DNA of 12,224 bases from an uncultured Eubacteriales bacterium. GTDB taxonomy: Bacteria; Bacillota; Clostridia; Christensenellales; CAG-917. The notes beneath the pieces are model-generated. The model did no database searches, was not told the DNA's origin, and saw only the letters and a program-made list of their open reading frames with translations. Position numbers and translations under genes: made by a program. Location of the stretch: positions 1-12,224 of the forward strand of contig URIX01000051.1 in the NCBI GenBank assembly GCA_900547975.1. Reading direction: 5' to 3'. Below are positions 6,443 through 12,224 of this stretch, piece by piece; positions within the stretch are counted from its first letter, which is position 1; every line of letters starts with the position of its first letter.

Positions 6443-8068
6443 TTAGTTTTTGGGTTTGTAACTGTCCTTCAAACCAACTATATTGTTGAACTCGTTGTTC
6501 TCGTTGCGCTTGATAAAGTAGCCTTCGCGCAAGAATTGGAATCTCGTGTGAACGGGTGCTTCCGCAACGATTTTTTCCGCTTTGCCGTGCAAAACCGTGA
6601 GGGAGTTGCGATTGACTCTGTCCATATAGTCGCCGTCGCCGTCGTTGATGAGATAGTCGAACATATTGAGCGTGACGTCTGCGCAGTCGTTGGCGTTGAC
6701 CCAGTGAATCGTGCCTTTGACTTTCATATTCGCGCCTTCTTCACCGCTCTTGGTGCCTTCGAGGTACTCGACGTGGACTGCGGTTACGTTTCCGTTTTCA
6801 TCGAGGTCGCAACCGACGTATTTGACGATGTACGCGCCTTTAAGACGCACGATTCCGTCGGGCTTCAAGCGGAAGTACTTGGGCGGCGGATTGAGAGCAA
6901 AATCGTCTTGCTCGATGTAGAGTTCTCTGCCGAACGTGGTTTCGTGCACGCCTGCGTTTTCCGCTTGCGGATTGTTTTCGATATACACGGGTTCGCTCTT
7001 TCCTTCGGGATAGTTATCCACGATGAGTTTGAGCGGTTTGGTGACGACCATGGCGCGCTCGGCGCGGTTGTTCAAGTCCTCTCTCACGCAGTGTTCGAGA
7101 ATGGAAATATCCACTTCGCTGTCCGCTTTGGACACGCCTATACGAGAACAGAAATCGCGAATTGCCTCGGGCGTGTAGCCTCTCTCTCTTATGCCCGAAA
7201 GCGTGGAAAGGCGAGGATCGTCCCAACCCCAAACCACTTTTTCGTCCACGAGGCGTTTGATGAAACGCTTGCTCATAACCGTATGCGTAAGGTTGAGTCT
7301 TGCAAACTCGATTTGTCTCGGGCGCGGGTCGAAGCCGCAATTCGTCGTCACCCAGTCGTAAAGGGGACGGTGATTTTCAAATTCGAGCGAGCAGAGCGAA
7401 TGCGTAATGCCCTCGATTGCGTCTTCTATGGGGTGCGCGAAGTCGTACATCGGATAGATGACCCACTTGTCGCCCGTATGGGGGTGCGTTGCATGGCAAA
7501 TGCGGTAGATGACGGGGTCGCGCATATTGATGTTGGGCGACGCCATATCGATTTTCGCACGCAAAACTTTTTCGCCGTCGGCAAACTCGCCCTTTCTCAT
7601 CCTCTCGAACAAGTCGAGATTTTCCTCGACCGAACGGTTGCGATAGGGGCTTTCCGTACCGGGAACGCCGAAACTGCCGCGCGTTTGACTTATTTGCTCT
7701 GCGCTCAAATCGCAAACGTACGCTTTGCCGTCCTTGATGAGTTTGACGGCGCACTCGTACATTTTCTCGAAATAGTCGCTTGCATTGTGCAATTCGTCCC
7801 AGTCGAAGCCGAGCCATTTGATGTCGGCTTTTATGCTTTCCATATATTCGACGTCTTCTTTTGCGGGGTTGGTGTCGTCGAAGCGCAAATTGCACGCGCC
7901 GTGATACTTTTCTTTCATACCGAAGTTTATGCACAACGCCTTTGCGTGACCGATGTGCAAATATCCGTTGGGTTCGGGCGGAAAACGAGTAATAATCTTG
8001 TTCACCTTGCCCGAAGCGAGGTCTTCGTCAATAATTTCTTCGATAAAGTTTCTTGAATTGTCTTCCAT
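6443..8068 (-). CDS. glnS: Glutaminyl-tRNA synthetase
   Basis: GlnRS charges tRNA-Gln directly with glutamine in the cytoplasm. The 541-residue product is full length (E. coli enzyme about 554). It has NFIEEIIDEDLASGK (7-21), the class I motif PEPNGYLHIGH (31-41), RFDDTNP (62-68), the second class I motif VMSKR (264-268), the anticodon-binding beta-barrel region and the late FQFLREGYF (510-518). These features separate it from GluRS. I chose the ATG at 8068 over the in-frame ATG at 8095 because AAAGG lies 8 nt before it and family homology starts there; the upstream ATG has no such site. A near-consensus promoter lies about 70 nt upstream. Many Bacillota lack GlnRS and use the GatCAB amidotransferase route instead, while Clostridia often keep both; gat genes are not in this window. 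Confidence 0.97.
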   Translation of the reverse strand: MEDNSRNFIEEIIDEDLASGKVNKIITRFPPEPNGYLHIGHAKALCINFGMKEKYHGACNLRFDDTNPAKEDVEYMESIKADIKWLGFDWDELHNASDYFEKMYECAVKLIKDGKAYVCDLSAEQISQTRGSFGVPGTESPYRNRSVEENLDLFERMRKGEFADGEKVLRAKIDMASPNINMRDPVIYRICHATHPHTGDKWVIYPMYDFAHPIEDAIEGITHSLCSLEFENHRPLYDWVTTNCGFDPRPRQIEFARLNLTHTVMSKRFIKRLVDEKVVWGWDDPRLSTLSGIRERGYTPEAIRDFCSRIGVSKADSEVDISILEHCVREDLNNRAERAMVVTKPLKLIVDNYPEGKSEPVYIENNPQAENAGVHETTFGRELYIEQDDFALNPPPKYFRLKPDGIVRLKGAYIVKYVGCDLDENGNVTAVHVEYLEGTKSGEEGANMKVKGTIHWVNANDCADVTLNMFDYLINDGDGDYMDRVNRNSLTVLHGKAEKIVAEAPVHTRFQFLREGYFIKRNENNEFNNIVGLKDSYKPKN

Positions 8069-8086
8069 AAGTTTAGCCTTTGCGCC

Positions 8087-8132
8087 TGAGCGCATATCGA
8101 ATTTCGCTCACGCACGATACGCCCGCGCGAGC
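8087..8132 (-). promoter_or_regulatory. glnS leader with two mutually exclusive hairpins
   Basis: Read as minus-strand RNA, GCUCGCGC (8132-8125) can pair with GCGUGAGC (8113-8106) through 8 pairs including one G-U. The same UGAGCG (8110-8105) can instead pair perfectly with CGCUCA (8092-8087). The second fold ends just before the AAAGG ribosome binding site, so the choice could influence translation. The leader is only about 70 nt, too short for a T-box. Whether this is a real switch is uncertain, since GC-rich short repeats pair easily. Confidence 0.35.
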
Positions 8133-8144
8133 AGGTTATAGTTA

Positions 8145-8173
8145 ATAATAAAACGAAATAAGTGATATGTCAA
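8145..8173 (-). promoter_or_regulatory. Sigma-70-type promoter of glnS
   Basis: On the minus strand TTGACA (8173-8168, perfect -35) is followed by a 17-nt spacer and TATTAT (8150-8145, one mismatch from the -10 consensus). Transcription should start near 8138, giving a leader of about 70 nt before the glnS ATG. This is the clearest promoter in the window and shows that glnS starts a transcription unit separate from ecf-truA. Confidence 0.85.
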
Positions 8174-8282
8174 TAATTGCGCCGTGCAAATATTCGTTAA
8201 AAAATGTCAGCGGAAAGATTCGCATTTAATTCTTATCGAAAAACCGCGCCGAAAAGCCGCAAAAACGGCAAACTTTCATCAC

Positions 8283-8326
8283 AAAAAAAGCATAAAAACG
8301 TTGCAAAAAACGCTGATTTTTCGCAA
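8283..8326 (-). terminator. Probable intrinsic terminator after truA
   Basis: In the minus strand TTGCGAAAAA (8326-8317) pairs with TTTTTTGCAA (8310-8301) over a 6-nt loop, with one G-U pair, and is followed by CGTTTTTATG and then a run of seven T. It lies about 70 nt after the truA stop and upstream of the glnS promoter, the expected place. The stem is mostly A-U, so efficiency may be modest; a competing pairing of GATTTTT with AAAAATC on its 5' side is also possible. Confidence 0.5.
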
Positions 8327-8395
8327 TAAAAACCGCAAAAAATCAAGGATATTCAACTGAAATTCAACGAAAAAACAGTCTTGAATTCGCAAAAA

Positions 8396-9178
8396 TCAAT
8401 ACACAACGGACAGCAAATGCAAACCCTTTGCGCTCAAAGTTTTTCCTGCAAGTTTTCTGTCGCCCGTTTCCAAAATACGCTTTACGTCGTCGACGGAAAG
8501 TTTGCCGATTCCGACGTACAAAAGCGTGCCTGCGATTATGCGCACCATATTGTAAAGGAAGCCGTTGCCCGTCACGGATATGCACAATTCGGACTCGCAA
8601 AGCATGCCGTCATTTTCTTGTTCGGATTCGCAAAAACTTTGAAGCGGCGAGGTGGAAACTTCTATTGAATATACGGTTCTGACCGTGTTTTTTATCACGC
8701 TTCCGCTTGCCTCGAAGCACTTGAAATCGTGCGTGCCTTCAATGACTTTGCAAGCCTCTTTTATCTTTTCGAGATTGACGGGAACGATGACGTGTTCGTG
8801 CGTTGGTTCGAGCATAGGACGGCGATGTTTAGAGATATATATCTTGTAGCAATACGTCTTGCGCTTTGCGTTGAATCGCGCGTTGAAATCGTCGCTCGCG
8901 ACCTCGCAAGAGAGCATACTCACGTCGTCGGGAAGGTGCGTGTTCACCGCAAAAGGAATCTTGTCTGCGGGTATGGACGTGTCCGCGTCGAAATGCACGA
9001 CTTGCCCCTCTGCGTGAACGCCCGCGTCCGTTCTGCCGCTCGCCGTAGCGGCTGTTTTTGTGCCGAAAGTTTTTTCGAGAGCCTTTTCCAAAACCTCTTG
9101 AACGCTCAATCCGTTGAGTTGTCTTTGCCAACCGACGTACCTTGCGCCGAAATACGAAATTATAGCGCGATACCTCAT
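8396..9178 (-). CDS. truA: tRNA pseudouridine(38-40) synthase TruA
   Basis: TruA isomerises uridines 38, 39 and 40 in the anticodon arm of many tRNAs. The 260-residue protein shows the catalytic SGRTDAGVHA block with nucleophile D51, FNARF at 98-102, KTYCYKIY around Y109, and GNGFLYNMVRIIAGTLL from 204. The start overlaps the ecfT stop as ATGA, a common arrangement in Bacillota. Between VRTVYSIEV and the GNGFLYN block the protein is about 17 residues longer than B. subtilis TruA. The extra segment contains CESE twice, encoded by two 14-nt copies of TTTGCGARTCCGAA exactly 33 nt apart, which suggests an in-frame duplication in a surface loop. The gene normally precedes rplM-rpsI in Bacillota; here a terminator-like structure and glnS follow instead. 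Confidence 0.96.
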   Translation of the reverse strand: MRYRAIISYFGARYVGWQRQLNGLSVQEVLEKALEKTFGTKTAATASGRTDAGVHAEGQVVHFDADTSIPADKIPFAVNTHLPDDVSMLSCEVASDDFNARFNAKRKTYCYKIYISKHRRPMLEPTHEHVIVPVNLEKIKEACKVIEGTHDFKCFEASGSVIKNTVRTVYSIEVSTSPLQSFCESEQENDGMLCESELCISVTGNGFLYNMVRIIAGTLLYVGIGKLSVDDVKRILETGDRKLAGKTLSAKGLHLLSVVY

Positions 9179-10029
9179 AGCACGAGTCCCCCGAAAATCA
9201 TTTGATCGATATCGATTCCTATTGTCGGAAAATAATATCTTTCAAGCAAAATCACCACGAAGAACGAGCACATAAACAACGCCGCGATAACGTCGCCTAA
9301 ACCGATTTTCGCTTTCTTCATTTTGGTGCGTTTTTCGGTTGCGTTGTAGCACCTTGCGTCCATTGCGAAAGCAAGTTCGTCGGCGCGTCTGAACGAGTTG
9401 ACGAAAAGCGGAATAAGCACGGGCAAAAGCGCCTTTGCTCTTGCGAAAAGTCCGCCCGTGTCGAAACTTGCGCCGCGCGCTTTTTGCGCCGATATAATCT
9501 TGTTGGTTTCCTCGAAAAGCGTGGGGATAAAGCGAAGCGCAATGCTCATTATCATCGCGATATCTCTGACGGGAACTTTGACGAGTTTTAGCGGCGACAT
9601 AAGGCTTTCCACGCCGTCTGCAAGTTCGACGGGCGTTGTCGTGAGCGAAAGCAAAGACGCGCCCGAAATCAACAAAACGAGCCTTAAAACCATCTTTATG
9701 GTTGTATGAACGCCGTTTTTGGTGATTGTGAAGATTTGCCAATGCACCAAAACTTCGCCGTCTTTTATCAAAAACAAGTTGAGAATCGCGGTAAACAAAA
9801 CTATGAAAAGCACGCCCTTCACGCTTTTGAGAACGGAAGCCATAGGCAGTTTGGCAATCAAAATTATCGCAATCAAAACCGCCGTCGTCAGCATAAACCC
9901 GAAGTAGGATTTGACGAAAAATATGCCGATGACGTACATAAGCGTAAGCACGAGTTTTACTCTCGCGTCGAGTCTGTGAACGACCGAATTGGTGGGATAA
10001 TATTGCCCGAAGGAAACGTCTCTAAACAT
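9175..10029 (-). CDS. ecfT: Energy-coupling factor transporter transmembrane protein EcfT
   Basis: EcfT is the membrane scaffold that couples ATP hydrolysis by EcfA1/EcfA2 to the toppling of substrate-binding S components, for vitamins such as riboflavin, folate or biotin and for some metals. The 284-residue protein has hydrophobic segments near 25-39, 43-60, 71-88, 112-130, 155-170 and 245-263. It carries the two coupling-helix signatures: QKARGAS (182-188), and MDARCY (223-228), where the usual ARG reads ARC. The start at 10029 (MFRDVSFGQYYP, matching family N-termini) overlaps the ecfA2 stop by 8 nt and has GGGGGAAG before it; the longer frame to 10077 lies inside ecfA2. No S-component gene is in the window, as expected for a shared group II ECF module whose substrate proteins are encoded elsewhere. 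Confidence 0.95.
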   Translation of the reverse strand: MFRDVSFGQYYPTNSVVHRLDARVKLVLTLMYVIGIFFVKSYFGFMLTTAVLIAIILIAKLPMASVLKSVKGVLFIVLFTAILNLFLIKDGEVLVHWQIFTITKNGVHTTIKMVLRLVLLISGASLLSLTTTPVELADGVESLMSPLKLVKVPVRDIAMIMSIALRFIPTLFEETNKIISAQKARGASFDTGGLFARAKALLPVLIPLFVNSFRRADELAFAMDARCYNATEKRTKMKKAKIGLGDVIAALFMCSFFVVILLERYYFPTIGIDIDQMIFGGLVL

Positions 10030-10903
10030 TGTCGCTTCCCCCTTTTGCCGCCTTGATTTCGGCAAGTCTTTCGGCAAGTTCGTCCATAGAAATTATGTCG
10101 CGCGGAAGGTCGATTCCGCAAGATATAAACACGTCCGAAAGTCTTGTTGCGCAAGGCACGTCAAGCCCTGCTTCGGCAATGAGTTCCCTGTTTGAAAACA
10201 CCTCTTTGGGCGTGCCGTCCGCAATAATTTTTCCGTCTTTGAGTGCGACGATTCTGTCCGCTATGACGGCGATGTCGTCCATATTGTGCGACACCATAAT
10301 TATCGTGGGCGATATTTCTTTTTGAAGTTTTTTGACGAGCGCGAGGATTTCCTCTCTGCCTTGCGGGTCGAGTCCTGCGACCGGCTCGTCGAGAACGAGG
10401 ATTTTCGGTTCCATTGCGATAACGCCCGCTATTGCCACGCGTCGTTTTTCGCCGCCGCTCAAATCGAACGGACTGCGGTTTGCAAATGCGTCGTAGTCGA
10501 GTCCTACGACCTCTATCGCGCGCCTTACCCTGCGGTCTATTTCCTCTTTTTCGAGTTTCATATTTTTAGGGCCGAACGCAACGTCCTTTTCCACCGTATC
10601 CGCAAAAAGTTGATATTCCGGATATTGAAAAACCATACCCACTTCGAAACGCAGGTTTTTGAGCGTCTTTTTGTCCGTCGCGCTCTTGCCGTTGACGACG
10701 ACGGACGACTTCTTTTTGTCTTGAATCTTTATGAGTCCGTTAAGGTGCTGAATGAGCGTGGATTTTCCGCTACCGGTCGCGCCGACTATGCCGACGAACT
10801 GTCCCTCTTCTATCGTCAGATTAATATCGGAAAGAGCCGTTTTTTCAAACGGCGTTTTCGGGGAATAGACATAAGTTAAATTTTTTATTTCAACTGCCGA
10901 CAT
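10022..10903 (-). CDS. ecfA2: Energy-coupling factor transporter ATPase EcfA2
   Basis: This is the second ATPase of the ECF importer, which pairs with EcfA1 as an asymmetric dimer at the cytoplasmic face of EcfT. The 293-residue protein has Walker A GATGSGKST (41-49), Q-loop Q93 in VFQYPEYQLF, signature LSGGEKRRVA (148-157), Walker B with catalytic E173 (ILVLDEP) and switch histidine H206 (VSHNMDD). The YPEYQLF sequence after the Q-loop is typical of EcfA2, against NPDNQMV in EcfA1. The ATG at 10903 follows a GGAGGG ribosome binding site and overlaps the end of ecfA1 by 19 nt; the longer open frame to 11011 runs inside ecfA1 and is not needed. All catalytic residues are intact. Confidence 0.96.
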   Translation of the reverse strand: MSAVEIKNLTYVYSPKTPFEKTALSDINLTIEEGQFVGIVGATGSGKSTLIQHLNGLIKIQDKKKSSVVVNGKSATDKKTLKNLRFEVGMVFQYPEYQLFADTVEKDVAFGPKNMKLEKEEIDRRVRRAIEVVGLDYDAFANRSPFDLSGGEKRRVAIAGVIAMEPKILVLDEPVAGLDPQGREEILALVKKLQKEISPTIIMVSHNMDDIAVIADRIVALKDGKIIADGTPKEVFSNRELIAEAGLDVPCATRLSDVFISCGIDLPRDIISMDELAERLAEIKAAKGGSDNV

Positions 10904-11718
10904 ACGCCCTCCGCAAGTTCTTCTTCGGTAAGCAACGGCGAGTCGAAAACGAATCCTTTGCTTTCGAGGTTTTTGCACAGCGCGTATACGGGGGGAAGCG
11001 TAAGTCCGCACGCTTCCAGAAGTCCCGAAGAAAACACTTCTTTGGGCGTGCCGTCTATTGCGATTCTGCCCTTTCGCAGAACGATGATTCTGTCCGCAAG
11101 CACGGCTTCGTCCATATTGTGCGTGATGTTGATGACGGTTATGCCCTGCTCGTTGAGTTTTTTTGCGATGGACATAATCTCTTTTCTGCCGTTGGGGTCG
11201 AGCATAGACGTGGATTCGTCCAAAATGAGAATATCGGGGCGCATAGCGAGAACGCCCGCGATTGCAATACGTTGTTTTTGTCCGCCGCTGAGTTTGGACG
11301 CCGAACGCTTGCGATATTCGTTCATTCCCACCGCTTCGAGAGCCTCGTCGACGCGTTCGATGATTTCGTCGCGCGGTACGCCGATATTTTCGGGTCCGAA
11401 CGCAACGTCGTCCTCGATTATCGTCGCAACCATCTGATTGTCGGGATTTTGGAAAACCATACCCGCTTTTTTGCGGATTTCAAAGGTGTTTTTCTCGTCG
11501 GAAGTTGACAAGCCGTCAATCAAAACATCGCCGCTCGAGGGTATAAAAAGACCGTTGAGAAGTTTTGCGAGCGTGCTTTTGCCGCTGCCGTTCATACCGG
11601 CGAGCGTGACAAATTCGCCTTTCTCAACGGAAAAAGACAGGTTTTTGAGGGCTTTTAGACTGCTGCCCTCCCCTAATGAGTAACTATAACTTACTCCTTT
11701 GAGGACGATTTGCGACAT
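10885..11718 (-). CDS. ecfA1: Energy-coupling factor transporter ATPase EcfA1
   Basis: EcfA1 is the first ATPase subunit of the ECF importer. The 277-residue protein has Walker A GMNGSGKST (41-49), Q90 in VFQNPDNQMVAT (the EcfA1-type sequence), signature LSGGQKQR (143-150), Walker B ILILDE ending in E168, and H200 (NITHNMDE). It is the first gene of ecfA1-ecfA2-ecfT-truA. The start must be the ATG at 11718, because an in-frame stop lies five codons upstream and the next Met is inside Walker A. There is no ribosome binding site before this ATG, and a good promoter's -10 box ends only 6 nt away, so a leaderless mRNA is predicted. In many Bacillota this operon follows rplQ; no ribosomal protein gene is seen upstream here. 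Confidence 0.96.
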   Translation of the reverse strand: MSQIVLKGVSYSYSLGEGSSLKALKNLSFSVEKGEFVTLAGMNGSGKSTLAKLLNGLFIPSSGDVLIDGLSTSDEKNTFEIRKKAGMVFQNPDNQMVATIIEDDVAFGPENIGVPRDEIIERVDEALEAVGMNEYRKRSASKLSGGQKQRIAIAGVLAMRPDILILDESTSMLDPNGRKEIMSIAKKLNEQGITVINITHNMDEAVLADRIIVLRKGRIAIDGTPKEVFSSGLLEACGLTLPPVYALCKNLESKGFVFDSPLLTEEELAEGVCRQLK

Positions 11719-11724
11719 ACGGCA

Positions 11725-11753
11725 AGTATATCACAGCGGATTTTATAAAGCAA
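11725..11753 (-). promoter_or_regulatory. Promoter of ecfA1 (predicted leaderless start)
   Basis: On the minus strand TTGCTT (11753-11748) is followed by a 17-nt spacer and TATACT (11730-11725), with TG one base before the -10 (an extended -10). The six bases TGCCGT separate the -10 from the ATG, placing the expected first transcribed base on the A of the start codon. A weaker alternative (TACTTT, 16 nt, TATAAA) lies farther upstream and would give a short leader, also without a ribosome binding site. Confidence 0.7.
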
Positions 11754-11791
11754 GTTAATAAATAAAGTACGCCTTGAATAAGTGTTCGTTT

Positions 11792-11816
11792 CGGGTGTGG
11801 GGCGAAACCCCACCCG
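11792..11816 (+). other. GC-rich stem-loop, terminator-like on the plus strand
   Basis: CGGG and TGGGG (11792-11795, 11798-11802) pair with CCCCA and CCCG (11808-11816) around a CGAAA loop, leaving a two-base bulge. On the plus strand it is followed by an A/T-rich stretch with TTTTTT at 11830-11835, as in an intrinsic terminator, but no plus-strand gene precedes it. On the minus strand no T-run follows. Confidence 0.4.
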
Positions 11817-11843
11817 CAATTATATATTATTTTTTATTTGGCA

Positions 11844-11970
11844 GCGGTTGATTTATGGTATTAATATACGGTTTCGCAGCCGCCCAAACGTCGCTCGTAG
11901 ACAGGCGGAGCCTGCGCAAAACACTTCATTGCGGTGCTGTCAACAAATAAAATTTATTGCCATAAACCGC
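11844..11970. repeat. Inverted-repeat-bounded element containing repeat copy 1
   Basis: GCGGT (11844-11848) plus TTATGG (11853-11858) are complementary to the contiguous CCATAAACCGC (11960-11970). Inside lie further stems: CCGCC (11880-11884) with GGCGG (11904-11908), GACAG with CTGTC (ending near 11940), and CGCAA with TTGCG within that. The nesting suggests either a small structured RNA or a decayed miniature mobile element; I see no target-site duplication. Confidence 0.35.
11873..11912 (+). repeat. 40-nt intergenic repeat, copy 1
   Basis: This starts TTCGCAGCC and ends GGCGGAGCC, with the invariant core GCTCGTAGAC. It differs from copy 2 at 5 of 40 positions (10, 13, 15, 20 and 31), four of them transitions or single changes, and has no length difference. 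Confidence 0.75.
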
Positions 11971-12087
11971 ATTTGTATTTTGCTTTTCTAATCGCGCAGA
12001 AAATCTTTGCTATCAATTTAAGCAAAACACTTTACTCAAATGTCAGTTTCGCAAGATTGTCTGCTTGATGTTTTTGAATCATTCGGA

Positions 12088-12127
12088 TTCGCAGCCTCCG
12101 AGACGTTGCTCGTAGACGGGCGGAGCC
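12088..12127 (+). repeat. 40-nt intergenic repeat, copy 2
   Basis: Same orientation as copy 1, 35 of 40 identical. It sits in its own stem-loop: ATTCGG (12081-12086) and CTCCG (12096-12100) pair with the contiguous CGGAG (12121-12125) and CCGAAT (12126-12131). The reverse complement of its core, CCGTCTACGA with GGCTC just before it, also occurs at 151-170, a possible third, degenerate copy. Confidence 0.75.
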
Positions 12128-12174
12128 GAATAATATAGAGCGACGAAGAATCGTTGTGAGCATCCACTTTCACC

Positions 12175-12207
12175 GTTGCAACTGCCGAGCCGCCTCAAAG
12201 TTGCAAC
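12175..12207. repeat. Perfect 9-bp inverted repeat
   Basis: GTTGCAACT (12175-12183) is complementary to AGTTGCAAC (12199-12207) over a 15-nt loop. Neither side is followed by a T-run. GTTGCAAC is itself palindromic, so this could be a repeated protein-binding half-site as easily as an RNA stem. Confidence 0.4.
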
Positions 12208-12224
12208 CCCTTACGTCACAAACA

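Larger units (their letters stand above)
8069..8395. other. Intergenic spacer truA-glnS, no gene
   Basis: This 327-nt gap contains, in minus-strand order, the probable truA terminator, a low-complexity stretch rich in A on the plus strand (many TTTTTGC-like runs on the transcribed side), a second weak GC stem (8256-8259 with 8266-8269, followed by TTTT), the glnS promoter, and the glnS leader. I see no open frame worth calling. Base composition is clearly more A/T-rich than the flanking genes. Confidence 0.7.
11719..12224. other. Intergenic region upstream of ecfA1: repeats and hairpins, no gene
   Basis: About 506 nt without a credible gene. It holds the ecfA1 promoter, a GC-rich hairpin (11792-11816), an inverted repeat enclosing the first 40-nt repeat (11844-11970), a second 40-nt repeat (12088-12127), a small stem (12141-12146 with 12151-12156) and a 9-bp inverted repeat near the window end (12175-12207). 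An open frame on the plus strand (11782-11991) runs across these repeats, has no ribosome binding site and looks like chance. Confidence 0.6.

Noticed and set aside
6536..8056. 506-codon open frame on the plus strand, antisense to glnS
   Set aside because: It mirrors glnS almost end to end and has no recognisable domain. glnS has unmistakable class I synthetase motifs. The frame stays open because of codon bias in the real gene.
8069..8138. T-box riboswitch in the glnS leader
   Set aside because: The leader is about 70 nt, far too short, and has no T-box sequence or terminator/antiterminator pair.
8621..8632. 12-nt match between the truA loop and repeat copy 2 (TTCGGATTCGCA)
   Set aside because: In a 12-kb window compared on both strands, several exact 12-nt matches are expected by chance, so it does not show that the truA insert came from the repeat.
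11916..12032. GCAAAACACTT at 11916-11926 and again at 12022-12032
   Set aside because: At 11 nt and A-rich, this is expected by chance, and its order relative to the 40-nt repeats differs.
1..12224. CRISPR array, tRNA, rRNA, integrase or insertion sequence
   Set aside because: There are no regularly spaced direct repeats, cloverleaf with CCA-type end, rRNA-like stretch or transposase-like reading frame.

Overview
This window looks like part of a Bacillota (Firmicutes) chromosome, most likely an uncultured Clostridia-type bacterium. The evidence is the EcfA1-EcfA2-EcfT-TruA gene order, a WalJ-type metallo-hydrolase close to rlmH, purine-rich ribosome binding sites and moderate GC. A full-length glutaminyl-tRNA synthetase fits Clostridia better than Bacilli. 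All twelve genes lie on the minus strand, so transcription runs from high to low coordinates.

Region 1 (12224-11719) is about 0.5 kb without a gene. It holds two copies of a 40-nt repeat (35 of 40 positions identical), several inverted repeats, and the promoter of the first operon. Region 2 (11718-8396) is ecfA1-ecfA2-ecfT-truA: the energizing module of an energy-coupling-factor vitamin/metal importer followed by tRNA pseudouridine synthase A, all overlapping. The ecfA1 promoter sits so close to its ATG that the mRNA is predicted to be leaderless. Region 3 (8395-8069) is an A/T-biased spacer with a likely truA terminator, a near-consensus glnS promoter, and a short glnS leader that can fold in two mutually exclusive ways.

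Region 4 (8068-3549) is glnS followed by three genes I cannot name: a four-zinc-ribbon, coiled-coil, Pro/Tyr-rich protein, and two distantly paralogous four-helix membrane proteins with long polar N-terminal tails. A 15-residue segment with the core VPYxTQ occurs in the zinc-ribbon protein's tail and in one membrane protein's tail; a weaker related piece is in the other. This is the best candidate for an undescribed system.

Region 5 (3458-186) is walJ, two tandem CPBP-family membrane metalloproteases, and rlmH. Every junction is a 4-nt ATGA overlap, implying translational coupling. In Bacillus the space between walJ and rlmH holds an HtrA-type protease; here two intramembrane proteases take that place. 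Region 6 (185-1) is an untranslated, hairpin-rich end of the window.

Essential translation genes (glnS, truA, rlmH) are thus interleaved with envelope functions (ECF transport, intramembrane proteolysis, unknown membrane proteins).
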